Shown in pieces: positions 53,471 to 63,258 of a DNA stretch of 64,000 nt (its first letter is position 1; each line of letters opens with the position of its first letter). Source of the DNA: Pseudomonas sp. CCI4.2. GTDB lineage: Bacteria; Pseudomonadota; Gammaproteobacteria; Pseudomonadales; Pseudomonadaceae. The notes beneath the pieces were generated by a model that did no database searches, was not told the origin of the DNA, and saw only the letters and a program-made list of their open reading frames with translations. A program made the position numbers and the translations under genes. The DNA is taken from assembly GCF_034350045.1 (NCBI RefSeq), contig NZ_CP133781.1:565001-629000 (forward strand), in the 5' to 3' direction.

Positions 53471-54868
53471 ATGACCGACAGTTTCGTTACCCAGTGTCCG
53501 CACTGCCAGACCAGTTTTCGCGTGAGTCATGCTCAATTGAGTGTGGCCCGTGGCGTCGTAAGGTGCGGCGCCTGCCTGCAAGTTTTCAATGCAGCAAAAC
53601 AACTGCTCGAACAGCGCGCTGGCAAAGCGATCGAAGAGATTCAAACGCCCCTTCCCGCGCCACTGGCCGCGCCCCTGCTACCGCCGCCGGTGATTACGCC
53701 CGCCCAAGAGCCGGACGAGCCACCGGCCGAACGGCCAATTGATCCGCCCCCTAAGATCGAACCGCCTGCCAAAGAGTGGAAAACCCGGGCACTCGATTTC
53801 GCCAACCTTGATCTGGACAACCTTGATCTTGACGAGGCACTGGCCAAGCTTGAGCAACGAGAAATCCAGCTCCCGGAATCCTTTGGTCAAACCGGTCATT
53901 CCCGTAGCAGCGACTCGGCGATGAGTGCTCGACGCGACAACGCCAGCGGCGAGAGCGAGCAGTTCGACAGCTTGCTGAACGATGACGCCGCCGATCGCGA
54001 ACATGAGCAAACGCCGGAAAGTGATGCGTTGCCCGAGGCGAAACCTGCACACGAGCCTTTGGCGCGAAATGGACGCACCGAACCGTCACTGTCCTACGAC
54101 CTCGACGGGCCCGAGTACGAACCCAAGCCGCCTGCACCGCCATTGATCGCTGAAACTCCCGGACGCACGGCTCAACGCAAGGACAGTGTTTACGATGAGC
54201 CCGGCGAGCGGATGTCGGCCATTGATGACGACGAGCAGCCTTTGGACGAACCGGCTCAACGCCAAGCGCCTCGACTCAAACGCAGTCGCACCGAACCTGG
54301 CTTGCAAGAACATGTGCTGCGCAACAATCCAATGCTCGACCTCTCGGATGACCCGTTGCAACTCGACTGGCAAAAGCCAAAGCCACGCTGGGGTCGTCGG
54401 TTTGTCTGGGGGCTGCTGATTTTGCTCGCCATCACGGCATTGGCCGGACAATACATCTGGTATCACTTCGACGAGCTGGCGCGTCAGGACCAATACCGAC
54501 CTTGGTTTCAACTGGCCTGCCCTCAAGTCGGCTGCACCGTGCCGTCCAAGGTGGATATCGATCTGCTTAAGAGCAGCAACCTGATCGTACGCAGCCACCC
54601 TGACTTCAAGGGGGCCTTGGTGGTCGATGCGATCATCTATAACCGTGCGTCGTTTTCTCAACCCTTCCCGTTGTTGGAATTGCGATTTGCCGACCCCAAT
54701 GGTCAATTGATCGCCAGTCGTCGGTTCAAGCCCAGCGAATACCTGAGTGGCGAAATGGCCGGCAAGGCCGAAATGCCGCCGCAAACGCCCATTCATATTG
54801 CGCTGGACATCCTCGACCCAGGCGCCAAAGCGGTCAATTACAGTCTAAGCTTTCGATCACCGGAATAA
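53471..54868 (+). CDS. Zinc-ribbon DUF3426 membrane protein
   Basis: 465 residues. An N-terminal MJ0042-type zinc ribbon (QCPHCQTSF...RCGACLQVF) is followed by a long, disordered proline/acid-rich middle (about 60-300), one membrane helix (about 318-340, LLILLAITALAGQYIWY) and a C-terminal DUF3426 domain (about 345-465). Function unknown. It regularly lies between prmA and dusB in pseudomonads. Topology suggests a cytosolic ribbon and periplasmic DUF3426. Confidence 0.87.
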   Translation: MTDSFVTQCPHCQTSFRVSHAQLSVARGVVRCGACLQVFNAAKQLLEQRAGKAIEEIQTPLPAPLAAPLLPPPVITPAQEPDEPPAERPIDPPPKIEPPAKEWKTRALDFANLDLDNLDLDEALAKLEQREIQLPESFGQTGHSRSSDSAMSARRDNASGESEQFDSLLNDDAADREHEQTPESDALPEAKPAHEPLARNGRTEPSLSYDLDGPEYEPKPPAPPLIAETPGRTAQRKDSVYDEPGERMSAIDDDEQPLDEPAQRQAPRLKRSRTEPGLQEHVLRNNPMLDLSDDPLQLDWQKPKPRWGRRFVWGLLILLAITALAGQYIWYHFDELARQDQYRPWFQLACPQVGCTVPSKVDIDLLKSSNLIVRSHPDFKGALVVDAIIYNRASFSQPFPLLELRFADPNGQLIASRRFKPSEYLSGEMAGKAEMPPQTPIHIALDILDPGAKAVNYSLSFRSPE

Positions 54869-55061
54869 GCGCTGAAGCGCGCCTGCAGGCGGTAGCCTGC
54901 CCGACGTTGAGCAATCGCCGGTTGGTAAGCAATCGATAGATTCGAGCCACATGCGCGGGGGATTTCCGACCCGCGATTGGCGACATATTTATGACGTCGA
55001 GCGGAACAACCAATCCGACCGCGATAAGAAAATAACTGCTCAGATTTTATCCAATTCAGCC

Positions 55062-55090
55062 TTTATCCAGTCATCGAGAGCGGGTATCAT
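55062..55090 (+). promoter_or_regulatory. Probable promoter of dusB-fis
   Basis: TTTATC (55062-55067), 17-bp spacer, TATCAT (55085-55090). It lies in the 366-base gap 54869-55234, which otherwise shows no gene; the part up to 54895 has a small GC-rich inverted repeat (GCCTGCAGGC). The long leader of about 140 bases before dusB is usual for the stringently controlled dusB-fis operon of gamma-proteobacteria. Assigned by pattern only. Confidence 0.45.
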
Positions 55091-55234
55091 GCCAACCCTT
55101 TTTCATACTCTGGGTTCCGACTGAAAACTCGCTTCAGCACCTAAAAACAGTCCTTCGGGCCGCGTGAGAACGCAGCGACGAATGCAATGGTTTTCACGTG
55201 ACCAGCGATGATCGGCCCCACAACAGGCACACCT

Positions 55235-56248
55235 ATGTCGGCGGTACGCATCGGCCCTTATACATTGCAAAACGGCTTGATTCTTGCCCCGATGGCTGGA
55301 GTTACTGACCAGCCCTTCCGCCAGCTTTGCCGCCAACTCGGCGCAGGGTTGGTGGTATCGGAAATGGTGACCAGCGACATGAGCCTGTGGAACAGTCGCA
55401 AATCGCGTCTGCGCATGATCCACGAAGGTGATCCCGAACCCCGTTCGGTACAGATCGCCGGTGGTGATCCGCAAATGCTGGCAAATGCAGCACGCGCCAA
55501 TGTTGAACTGGGCGCACAGATCATCGACATCAACATGGGTTGCCCGGCAAAAAAGGTCTGCAATAAGGCTGCGGGTTCCGCATTACTGAAAGACGAACAA
55601 CTGGTCACCGAGATCCTGCACGCCGTCGTGGCCGCAGTTGATGTACCGGTCACGCTGAAGATACGCACCGGCTGGGACCGATCGAACAAGAACGGCCTGA
55701 CCGTGGCAAAGATCGCCGAACAAGCCGGAATTGTGGCATTGGCGGTCCATGGCCGAACCCGTGCAGATCTGTACACCGGCGAAGCCGAATACGACACCAT
55801 TGCGGCGATCAAGCAGGCGGTGTCGATTCCAGTGTTCGCCAATGGTGACATCGATTCACCGGCCAAAGCCCGGTACGTGCTGCAAGCCACCGGGGCAGAC
55901 GGTTTACTGATTGGCAGGGCTGCCCAAGGGCGGCCCTGGATTTTTCGCGAGATAGAACACTTCCTGCGTACCGGCGAACTATTGCCCGCGCTGCAGTTGA
56001 GTGAGGTGGAACGCATTCTGCTAGAGCATTTGGCGGCGTTGCACATTTTCTATGGCGATGTGCTGGGTGTGCGGATTGCACGCAAGCATGTCGGCTGGTA
56101 TCTCGCAACCCTGCCGGGCGCCAGGGAGTTTCGTGCCCATTTCAATCGTTTGGAAGATACGGAAGCACAGTGCGCCAACGTTCGCGAGTTCTTCAGCGAC
56201 CGTTATGAGAGCCCGCAAACAGGGGACGGAGAAGAGGTGGCTGCATGA
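55235..56248 (+). CDS. dusB: tRNA-dihydrouridine synthase B
   Basis: 337 residues, FMN-dependent TIM barrel that reduces uridine in the tRNA D-loop. [36 protein letters not shown] with the catalytic Cys, the FMN/tRNA block [12 protein letters not shown], and [12 protein letters not shown] are all conserved. ATG at 55235 matches the family start. The stop overlaps the fis start (ATGA). Confidence 0.95.
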   Translation: MSAVRIGPYTLQNGLILAPMAGVTDQPFRQLCRQLGAGLVVSEMVTSDMSLWNSRKSRLRMIHEGDPEPRSVQIAGGDPQMLANAARANVELGAQIIDINMGCPAKKVCNKAAGSALLKDEQLVTEILHAVVAAVDVPVTLKIRTGWDRSNKNGLTVAKIAEQAGIVALAVHGRTRADLYTGEAEYDTIAAIKQAVSIPVFANGDIDSPAKARYVLQATGADGLLIGRAAQGRPWIFREIEHFLRTGELLPALQLSEVERILLEHLAALHIFYGDVLGVRIARKHVGWYLATLPGAREFRAHFNRLEDTEAQCANVREFFSDRYESPQTGDGEEVAA

Positions 56249-56565
56249 CGATGATGACCGAGAATTTAGTGAGTGGAACAACACCCGTGAGCGAAAAAGT
56301 GAATTTGAAACAGCACCTCAACACGCCCAGCGAGGAGGGTCAGACCCTGCGTGGCAGTGTAGAGAAGGCGCTGCACAATTATTTCGCCCACCTGGAAGGC
56401 GCTGCCGTTACGGATGTGTACAACCTCGTGTTGTCGGAGGTCGAAGCGCCGTTGCTCGAATGCGTGATGAACTACGTCAAGGGAAACCAAACCAAAGCGT
56501 CCGAATTACTGGGCCTTAATCGCGGCACCTTGCGCAAGAAACTCAAGCAGTACGACCTGCTGTAA
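56245..56565 (+). CDS. fis: Nucleoid protein Fis
   Basis: 106 residues. The conserved core ends in the [23 protein letters not shown]. Fis bends DNA and activates rRNA promoters in fast growth, which in this window could include the tandem promoters at 750-1041. Coupled to dusB by ATGA; a terminator follows. Confidence 0.96.
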   Translation: MTMMTENLVSGTTPVSEKVNLKQHLNTPSEEGQTLRGSVEKALHNYFAHLEGAAVTDVYNLVLSEVEAPLLECVMNYVKGNQTKASELLGLNRGTLRKKLKQYDLL

Positions 56566-56574
56566 GCATTTAAT

Positions 56575-56611
56575 AAAAAAGGCGATCCACTTCAGGGGGT
56601 CGCCTTTTTTT
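56575..56611 (+). terminator. Intrinsic terminator of dusB-fis
   Basis: GGCGATCC paired (one G-T wobble) with GGGTCGCC, flanked by six A's on the left and seven T's on the right; works on both strands. Confidence 0.93.
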
Positions 56612-56642
56612 GCTGACTCCTTTGTTTTAGATGGAATTTGAA

Positions 56643-58250
56643 ATGACCGACCAGACTACCCGCCTGCCGATCCGCCGTGCCTTGATCAGCGTCTCCGACA
56701 AGACCGGGATCGTCGATTTCGCCCGTGCACTCAGCGCCCTGGGCGTCGAGATCCTTTCCACCGGCGGCACGTTCAAGCTGCTTCAGGACAACGGCATTGC
56801 GGCGGTAGAAGTCGCTGACTACACCGGTTTCGCAGAAATGATGGACGGCCGGGTCAAGACCCTGCACCCGAAAATCCACGGCGGCATTCTTGGCCGTCGC
56901 GGTATCGACGACGCCATCATGACCGAGCACGGGATCAAGCCGATCGATCTGGTCGCGGTCAACCTCTACCCGTTTGAAGCGACCATTGCCAAGCCAGGTT
57001 GCGACCTGCCAACCGCCATCGAAAACATCGATATCGGCGGCCCGACCATGGTTCGCTCGGCCGCGAAAAACCATAAAGACGTGGCCATCGTGGTCAACGC
57101 CGGCGACTACGCCACAGTGCTGGGAAGCCTCAAGGCTGGTGGCCTGACGTACGCCCAACGTTTCGACCTGATGCTCAAGGCGTTTGAACACACGGCTGCT
57201 TACGACGGCATGATCGCCAACTATTTGGGTAGCATTGATCAGACCGCTGAAACCCTTACCACTGAAGGCCGCAGCGCATTCCCACGCACCTTCAACAGCC
57301 AGTTCATCAAGGCCCAGGAAATGCGCTACGGCGAGAACCCGCACCAGAGCGCGGCGTTCTACGTTGAAACCCATCCTGCCGAAGTCGGCATTGCCACCGC
57401 GACTCAGTTGCAAGGCAAGGAATTGTCGTACAACAACGTGGCGGACACCGACGCTGCGCTGGAATGCGTAAAAAGCTTCGTCAAGCCGGCCTGCGTCATC
57501 GTCAAACACGCCAACCCGTGTGGCGTTGCAGTCAGCCCGGACGACGAAGGCGGCATTCGTCAGGCCTACGAACTGGCCTACGCCACCGACAGCGAATCTG
57601 CGTTTGGCGGCATCATTGCCTTCAACCGCGAACTGGACGCCAAGACCGCCCAGGCGATCGTTGAGCGTCAGTTTGTTGAAGTGATTATCGCGCCGAGCGT
57701 TACCGCCCAAGCCCAAGCCATTATTGCAACCAAGGTCAATGTCCGCTTGCTGATTAGCGGTCAATGGGCAACCGAGCGCACCCCGGCCTGGGACTTCAAG
57801 CGCGTCAACGGTGGCTTGTTGGTTCAGAGCCGCGACATCGGAATGATCGGCAGCGACGACCTGAAGGTCGTCACCCAGCGCGCACCGAGCGAGCAGGAAA
57901 TTCATGACCTGATCTTCGCCTGGAAAGTCGCCAAGTACGTGAAGTCCAACGCCATCGTCTACGCGAAAAACCGCCAGACCATCGGTGTCGGCGCGGGCCA
58001 GATGAGCCGCGTCAACTCCGCGCGCATCGCTGCAATCAAGGCAGAACACGCCGGATTGTCGGTGCAGGGCGCGGTCATGGCATCGGACGCGTTCTTCCCG
58101 TTCCGCGACGGCATCGACAACGCAGCCAAGGCGGGCATCACCGCCGTCATCCAGCCAGGCGGCTCGATGCGAGACAACGAAGTGATCGCTGCCGCCGACG
58201 AAGCAGGCATTGCCATGGTCTTCACCGGCATGCGTCATTTCAGGCACTGA
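56643..58250 (+). CDS. purH: Bifunctional AICAR transformylase/IMP cyclohydrolase
   Basis: 535 residues. The N-terminal IMP cyclohydrolase (MGS-like) domain covers about 1-200 ([40 protein letters not shown]) and the AICAR transformylase covers 200-535 ([35 protein letters not shown]). It performs the last two steps of purine synthesis. ATG at 56643 is preferred; the ATG four codons earlier lacks a ribosome site. A REPIN separates it from purD. Confidence 0.96.
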   Translation: MTDQTTRLPIRRALISVSDKTGIVDFARALSALGVEILSTGGTFKLLQDNGIAAVEVADYTGFAEMMDGRVKTLHPKIHGGILGRRGIDDAIMTEHGIKPIDLVAVNLYPFEATIAKPGCDLPTAIENIDIGGPTMVRSAAKNHKDVAIVVNAGDYATVLGSLKAGGLTYAQRFDLMLKAFEHTAAYDGMIANYLGSIDQTAETLTTEGRSAFPRTFNSQFIKAQEMRYGENPHQSAAFYVETHPAEVGIATATQLQGKELSYNNVADTDAALECVKSFVKPACVIVKHANPCGVAVSPDDEGGIRQAYELAYATDSESAFGGIIAFNRELDAKTAQAIVERQFVEVIIAPSVTAQAQAIIATKVNVRLLISGQWATERTPAWDFKRVNGGLLVQSRDIGMIGSDDLKVVTQRAPSEQEIHDLIFAWKVAKYVKSNAIVYAKNRQTIGVGAGQMSRVNSARIAAIKAEHAGLSVQGAVMASDAFFPFRDGIDNAAKAGITAVIQPGGSMRDNEVIAAADEAGIAMVFTGMRHFRH

Positions 58251-58256
58251 TTTTTA

Positions 58257-58309
58257 CTGTAGGAGCCAACGTGTTGGCGAGACCTTCGCCAACACGTTGG
58301 CTCCTACAG
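58257..58309. repeat. REPIN between purH and purD, perfect 24-bp arms
   Basis: Arms of 24 bases (58257-58280 and 58286-58309) starting CTGTAGGAGCCAAC and ending GTTGGCGA are exact inverted copies with a five-base loop. It is the tightest hairpin of its family in the window and sits inside what should be one transcription unit. A perfect stem of this length could slow or stop transcription and shift the purH:purD ratio. Confidence 0.88.
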
Positions 58310-58361
58310 ATGATAGTGCTTGCTGCATCCCCCAGAATTCAGCGTCATCGAGGTTTTTGAA

Positions 58362-59657
58362 ATGAACGTTCTAATCATTGGCGCCGGTGGCCGTGAACAC
58401 GCGTTGGCGTGGAAAGTCGCACAGGACCCACGTGTCGTGAAGGTTTTCGTTGCACCGGGCAATGCCGGGACCGCGACCGAAGCAAAGTGCGAAAACGTTG
58501 ATATCGACGTCCTTGCACTCGCCGAGCTGGCAGATTTCGCAGAAAAAAACGTTTCCCTGACCATCGTCGGTCCCGAAGGGCCACTGGTGGCGGGCGTGGT
58601 CGACTTGTTCCGCTCCCGTGGTCTGGATTGCTTTGGCCCTACCGCTGGCGCTGCGCAACTGGAAGGGTCGAAAGCCTTCACGAAAGACTTCCTGGCGCGC
58701 CACAAGATTCCAACCGCTGATTACCAGAACTTCACTGAAGTCGAGCCAGCGCTGGCGTACTTGCAGAAAGTCGGCGCACCCATCGTGATCAAGGCCGACG
58801 GCCTCGCAGCGGGCAAAGGCGTGATCGTCGCCATGACCCTGGTTGAAGCCGAAGACGCCGTGCGCGACATGCTTGCCGGCAATACATTTGGCGAAGCCGG
58901 TTCACGGGTGGTGATCGAAGAATTTCTTGATGGCGAAGAAGCCAGCTTCATTGTCATGGTCGACGGCAAAAACGTTTTACCCATGGCCACCAGCCAAGAC
59001 CACAAGCGTGTCGGCGACGGCGACAGCGGCCCCAACACCGGCGGTATGGGTGCTTACTCTCCGGCCCCGGTCGTCACTGCCGAGGTTCACCAACGGGTTA
59101 TGGACTTGGTGATATGGCCGACTGTCCGCGCAATGGCCGAGGAAGGCAACGTTTACACTGGCTTCCTCTATGCTGGCTTGATGATCGACAAAGTCGGGAA
59201 TCCGAAGGTCATCGAATTCAACTGCCGTTTCGGCGATCCCGAAACCCAACCGGTGATGTTGCGCCTGCAATCGAGCCTGGTGTTGTTGATCGAAGCCGCG
59301 CTGGCCAAGGCCCTGGATAAGGTTGAAGCGCAGTGGGATCCCCGTCCAAGTCTGGGCGTGGTACTGGCCGCTGGCGGTTATCCAGGTGATTACGCCAAAG
59401 GCGCTGCGATCAAAGGCCTGGACACCGCAGCTAGCATGAACGGCAAAGTATTCCATGCCGGTACGGCGTTGCAGGATGGTCAGGTCGTAACGTCCGGCGG
59501 ACGTGTTTTGTGTGCCACAGCACTGGGCGACAGCGTAAGCGACGCACAGGAACAAGCGTACAAATTGGCTGCTGAAATTGATTGGGAAGGTTGCTTCTAT
59601 CGCAAGGATATTGGTTATCGTGCCATTGCTCGCGAGCGTGGTGAAGACCTGGAATAA
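58362..59657 (+). CDS. purD: Phosphoribosylamine-glycine ligase
   Basis: 431 residues, ATP-grasp enzyme of purine synthesis (second step). MNVLIIGAGGREHALAWK, GPEGPLVAGVVD, IKADGLAAGKGVIVA, EEFLDGEEASFIVMVDG and CRFGDPETQPV are conserved. ATG at 58362 gives the family N terminus; the upstream in-frame ATG covers non-coding sequence next to the REPIN. Confidence 0.96.
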   Translation: MNVLIIGAGGREHALAWKVAQDPRVVKVFVAPGNAGTATEAKCENVDIDVLALAELADFAEKNVSLTIVGPEGPLVAGVVDLFRSRGLDCFGPTAGAAQLEGSKAFTKDFLARHKIPTADYQNFTEVEPALAYLQKVGAPIVIKADGLAAGKGVIVAMTLVEAEDAVRDMLAGNTFGEAGSRVVIEEFLDGEEASFIVMVDGKNVLPMATSQDHKRVGDGDSGPNTGGMGAYSPAPVVTAEVHQRVMDLVIWPTVRAMAEEGNVYTGFLYAGLMIDKVGNPKVIEFNCRFGDPETQPVMLRLQSSLVLLIEAALAKALDKVEAQWDPRPSLGVVLAAGGYPGDYAKGAAIKGLDTAASMNGKVFHAGTALQDGQVVTSGGRVLCATALGDSVSDAQEQAYKLAAEIDWEGCFYRKDIGYRAIARERGEDLE

Positions 59658-59671
59658 GGCAAACAGCCACT

Positions 59672-59707
59672 CAGGCAAGCGCCTCAACGGGGTCTTGCCT
59701 GTTTATT
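59672..59707 (+). terminator. Probable terminator after purD
   Basis: CAGGCAAG (59672-59679) pairs with CTTGCCTG (59694-59701), followed by TTTATT. The loop is 14 bases, so it is of moderate strength. The retS ribosome site follows 40 bases later. Confidence 0.6.
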
Positions 59708-59756
59708 GCAGCCCCGCGCATAGTTATCTGGCATTCACCTACGAAGGGATTTCGCT

Positions 59757-62537
59757 GTGCGCTGGCTCAGGATTGCCATAGGTTTTACCCTCAGTCTGCT
59801 GACGCTTCTCTGCATGCTTCCCAGCTATGCCGAGCAACGTGGTGGTTGGTCAACGCTGCTCGATGATCAGGCCAGCCTGCAATTGAGCGACGTACGCTCA
59901 GCTCGTTACGTTAATCAATTCAGCCCTATTGACCTCGATCAAGTCGTCGCCGGTGATCGAAACAGTGCTGTCTGGCTTCATTATCGGTTGCTCCCTGACG
60001 AGCACGAACAGCTGCTACGCGTCTTTGCCCCGGACTTGGCCAGCCTTGACCTTTACGTGCTCGATGGCGACAAGCTCATCACTCATTCACGCACCGGCAA
60101 TAACATCCCACGCGACACCCATTCGTTGCACTCCACCGACTTTCTGATGCCGATGCCGCAGAGCATCCGTGTGCTGGACGTTTATCTGCGCCTGGTTTCA
60201 GAGCAACAACTGCGCCCCAACATTACCTTGCAGTCCGCCATTTCAATCGCAGCGGATGAACGCCAACCTTTATTGCTCGGCCTGTTTTTAGGTTGCTTGG
60301 CCATGCTGATCCTGCAGAACATTACCCGTTTCACCCACACTCGCTCCCATACCAGCTTATGGCTGGCGGCGTGCGAAGCGATGCTGACGCTGAGCGCGAT
60401 GCTGTTGCTCAATCTTCTGGCGCCTTGGGTGCCGAACTGGCACGTGGCCCAGCCCCCCAATGCCTATTGGGCGTTGATTCTGGCCGCCCTCAGTGGGTTG
60501 ATGTTTGCGTACCGCTTCTTCGCGCCCTGTGCCTCGATTATTTTGAATCGTTTTCTGCTGGGCGACATGCTGGTCATTGCATTGGCTGGCCTCTTGGAGC
60601 TGTTCGTCACCCGCTTGCCACTGAACCTGATCACCTATGGTGTGGTGGCGCTTGCGAGCCTGAGCATCCTGTTTGTCTCGGTATATCACTGGCAAAAGGG
60701 CTACAACCCGGCCCGCCTGTTTGTGCTGGGAATGGTCGTGTTCAACCTGGGTTGCCTGGTGATTATGCCCGCCTTGCTCGGCCTGACGATGATAGCGCCA
60801 CAATGGCTGATCATTACGTTGTTAGGTGTGTTCTGCGCTTCTGGGCTGTTCATGAGCGTGGCCCTGAGCGAGCGTCATCGGAGCATTACCGAAGACGAGT
60901 TCAGTGTCAGCCGCGACCTCGCCGCCAGCACTGCTGAAATCAACGCCAAGGCCGAGTTTCTGGCCAAAATCAGCCACGAAATTCGCACCCCGATGAATGG
61001 CGTCCTGGGTATGACCGAGCTATTGCTGGGCACGCCGCTTTCGGTGAAACAACGCGATTATGTTCAGACGATCCACAGCGCAGGCAACGAGCTGCTGACA
61101 CTGATCAACGAAATTCTGGACATCACCAAGCTCGAATCCGGACAGATCGAACTCGACGATGTGCAATTCGATCTCAACGCATTGATCGAAGACTGCCTGA
61201 ATATCTTCCGAGCCAAAGCCGAGCAGCAAAATGTCGAGCTGATCAGTTTCATCCAGCCTCAGGTTCCACGGGTGATCAGCGGCGACCCGACGCGCTTGCG
61301 CCAGGCGCTGCTCAGCCTGCTTGAAAACGCCATGAAAAAAACCGACGAAGGCGAAATCCTACTGGTGGTCGCGCTGGATTCGCGCAGCGGCAAGCCGCGT
61401 TTGCGCATCGCGGTGCAAGACAGTGGCGAGCCCTTAGCGGCCCATGAACGCGACAGCCTTCTCCATGCCGAGCTGCACAGCAAAAACTTTCTTGCCACGA
61501 CCAAATTAGGCGGTCATCTGGGGTTGGTGATTGCGCGTCAATTGATCATGTTGATGCATGGCGAATTTGGCATTCAAACCGGTAATTCCCATGGCAGCAC
61601 GCTGTGGCTGACGTTACCACTGGACCCGGATCGGCTTGAGCAACCGACCACCGATCTGGACGGCCCGCTTCAGGGCGCACGGGTCCTGGTGGTGGACGAC
61701 AATGACACGTGCCGCAAAGTGTTGGTGCAGCAATGCACCGCCTGGGGTTTGAATGTCAGCGCCGTGCCGTCGGGCAAAGAAGCACTGGCACTGCTGCGAA
61801 CCAAAGCCCACCTGCGCGACTATTTCGACGTGGTGCTGCTCGACCAGAACATGCCGGGCATGACCGGTATGCAGCTCGCAGCCAAGATCAAGGAAGACCC
61901 GAGCCTCAATCACGATATCTTGCTGATCATGCTTACCGGTATCAGTAATGCGCCAAGCAAAATCATTGCGCGCAATGCCGGCATCAAACGCATCTTGGCA
62001 AAACCGGTGGCCGGCTACACCCTCAAGACCACCTTGGCCGACGAGCTAAACCAACGAACTCGAGGGACCCCCACCGGCACGCCATACGCAACCGCCAACC
62101 CGCTGATCAACCCGATCAACGTACCCAGTGATTTCCGTATTCTTGTCGCCGAAGACAACAGCATATCGACCAAAGTGATTCGCGGCATGCTAGGCAAACT
62201 GAACTTACAACCTGACACCGCCAGCAATGGCGAAGAAGCCCTGCTCGCGATGAAGGCCCAGCGCTATGACCTGGTACTGATGGACTGCGAAATGCCGATC
62301 CTTGATGGCTTTTCTGCAACCCAACAGTTACGCGCTTGGGAAATTGCCAATCAACGCGTTCGTACGCCAGTGGTGGCGTTGACTGCCCACATCTTGAGCG
62401 AACACAAGGACCGCGCGCGTCAGGCCGGCATGGATGGCCACATGGCCAAACCCGTCGAACTGTCGCAACTGCGCGAACTGATCGAGCAGTGGGCTGCCAA
62501 GCGTCAGCAGAGTCAGTCGTATTCCGAGACCCATTGA
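59757..62537 (+). CDS. retS: RetS hybrid sensor kinase
   Basis: 926 residues from a GTG start with AAGGGAT ahead. Order of domains: signal peptide, periplasmic 7TMR-DISMED2 sensor (about 30-165), seven membrane helices (about 175-375), HisKA with His407 in SHEIRTPMNG, HATPase (about 515-625), receiver 1 with Asp696 (LLDQNMPGMTG) and receiver 2 with Asp843 (LMDCEMPILDG). RetS blocks GacS, lowering rsmY/rsmZ and so repressing biofilm and T6SS functions while favouring acute-virulence traits. Location next to purD is as in P. aeruginosa (PA4855-PA4856). Confidence 0.94.
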   Translation: MRWLRIAIGFTLSLLTLLCMLPSYAEQRGGWSTLLDDQASLQLSDVRSARYVNQFSPIDLDQVVAGDRNSAVWLHYRLLPDEHEQLLRVFAPDLASLDLYVLDGDKLITHSRTGNNIPRDTHSLHSTDFLMPMPQSIRVLDVYLRLVSEQQLRPNITLQSAISIAADERQPLLLGLFLGCLAMLILQNITRFTHTRSHTSLWLAACEAMLTLSAMLLLNLLAPWVPNWHVAQPPNAYWALILAALSGLMFAYRFFAPCASIILNRFLLGDMLVIALAGLLELFVTRLPLNLITYGVVALASLSILFVSVYHWQKGYNPARLFVLGMVVFNLGCLVIMPALLGLTMIAPQWLIITLLGVFCASGLFMSVALSERHRSITEDEFSVSRDLAASTAEINAKAEFLAKISHEIRTPMNGVLGMTELLLGTPLSVKQRDYVQTIHSAGNELLTLINEILDITKLESGQIELDDVQFDLNALIEDCLNIFRAKAEQQNVELISFIQPQVPRVISGDPTRLRQALLSLLENAMKKTDEGEILLVVALDSRSGKPRLRIAVQDSGEPLAAHERDSLLHAELHSKNFLATTKLGGHLGLVIARQLIMLMHGEFGIQTGNSHGSTLWLTLPLDPDRLEQPTTDLDGPLQGARVLVVDDNDTCRKVLVQQCTAWGLNVSAVPSGKEALALLRTKAHLRDYFDVVLLDQNMPGMTGMQLAAKIKEDPSLNHDILLIMLTGISNAPSKIIARNAGIKRILAKPVAGYTLKTTLADELNQRTRGTPTGTPYATANPLINPINVPSDFRILVAEDNSISTKVIRGMLGKLNLQPDTASNGEEALLAMKAQRYDLVLMDCEMPILDGFSATQQLRAWEIANQRVRTPVVALTAHILSEHKDRARQAGMDGHMAKPVELSQLRELIEQWAAKRQQSQSYSETH

Positions 62538-62543
62538 GTCTCG

Positions 62544-62566
62544 GCAGCGGGGATCTTGCTGCTTTT
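62544..62566 (+). terminator. Weak terminator candidate after retS
   Basis: GCAGC (62544-62548), nine-base loop, GCTGC (62558-62562), TTTT. The stem is short. Confidence 0.35.
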
Positions 62567-62656
62567 CCCACTGTTGAACTGATATTCCTCAACGAGATAA
62601 GCTGCCGCGCCTGATAGACTTCCCGTCGTCCTTAATTAGTCGCGCGAGCCCAAGCC

Positions 62657-63253
62657 ATGCTTCACGTGTTGTTCAGCGTTTACCTGAAGATGTTGGTGCT
62701 CTACAGCCCGTTCTTCGTCCTGTCGTGTTTCATCAGCCTTACCCGTGGTTACTCCAGCAAGGAACGTCGTCGACTGGCGTGGAAAGTCGCACTGGCCACT
62801 CTGGTCTCCAGCGTGCTGCTTTACCTGTTCGGGCGGGTCATTTTCTCGGTATTCGGGATCACCGTTGACGCGTTTCGCATTGGTGCGGGCAGCGTTTTGT
62901 TCATTTCGGCGTTGGGCATGGCCCAAGGCAAATCTGCGGTGCAAACCGACAACGTTCAACAGGACGTCACCATTGTCCCGCTGACCATCCCGTTGACCGT
63001 CGGCCCCGGTACCATCGGCGCGTTGCTGGTGATGGGCGTGAGCCAACCGCACTGGGATGACAAGCTCACCGCCATCCTCAGTATTGCCCTCGCCAGCCTG
63101 ACCGTCGGCATTGTGTTGTACCTGTCGAACCGAATCGAAAACATCCTGGGCGATCAGGGTTTGCAGATCGTCAGTCGGTTGATGGGGTTGTTCGTCTGTG
63201 CACTGGCGGCGCAAATTATCTTTACCGGGGTCAGAGGGTATTTGTTGCCTTAG
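62657..63253 (+). CDS. MarC-family membrane protein
   Basis: 198 residues, six hydrophobic segments, UPF0056/MarC (NAAT) family. The family block VPLTIPLTVGPGTIGALLVMG is plain, and DQGLQIVSRLMGLFVCALAAQII forms the end. Once linked to multiple antibiotic resistance, later work did not support this; transport function is unknown. Single gene. Confidence 0.9.
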   Translation: MLHVLFSVYLKMLVLYSPFFVLSCFISLTRGYSSKERRRLAWKVALATLVSSVLLYLFGRVIFSVFGITVDAFRIGAGSVLFISALGMAQGKSAVQTDNVQQDVTIVPLTIPLTVGPGTIGALLVMGVSQPHWDDKLTAILSIALASLTVGIVLYLSNRIENILGDQGLQIVSRLMGLFVCALAAQIIFTGVRGYLLP

Positions 63254-63258
63254 GGGCC

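Noticed and set aside
56592..58247. 551-residue antisense frame over purH
   Set aside because: Same reason: mirror of purH codon bias, despite its length.
58257..58309. CRISPR-like repeat
   Set aside because: A single inverted pair of a scattered REP family; no regularly spaced direct repeats or spacers and no cas genes anywhere in the window.
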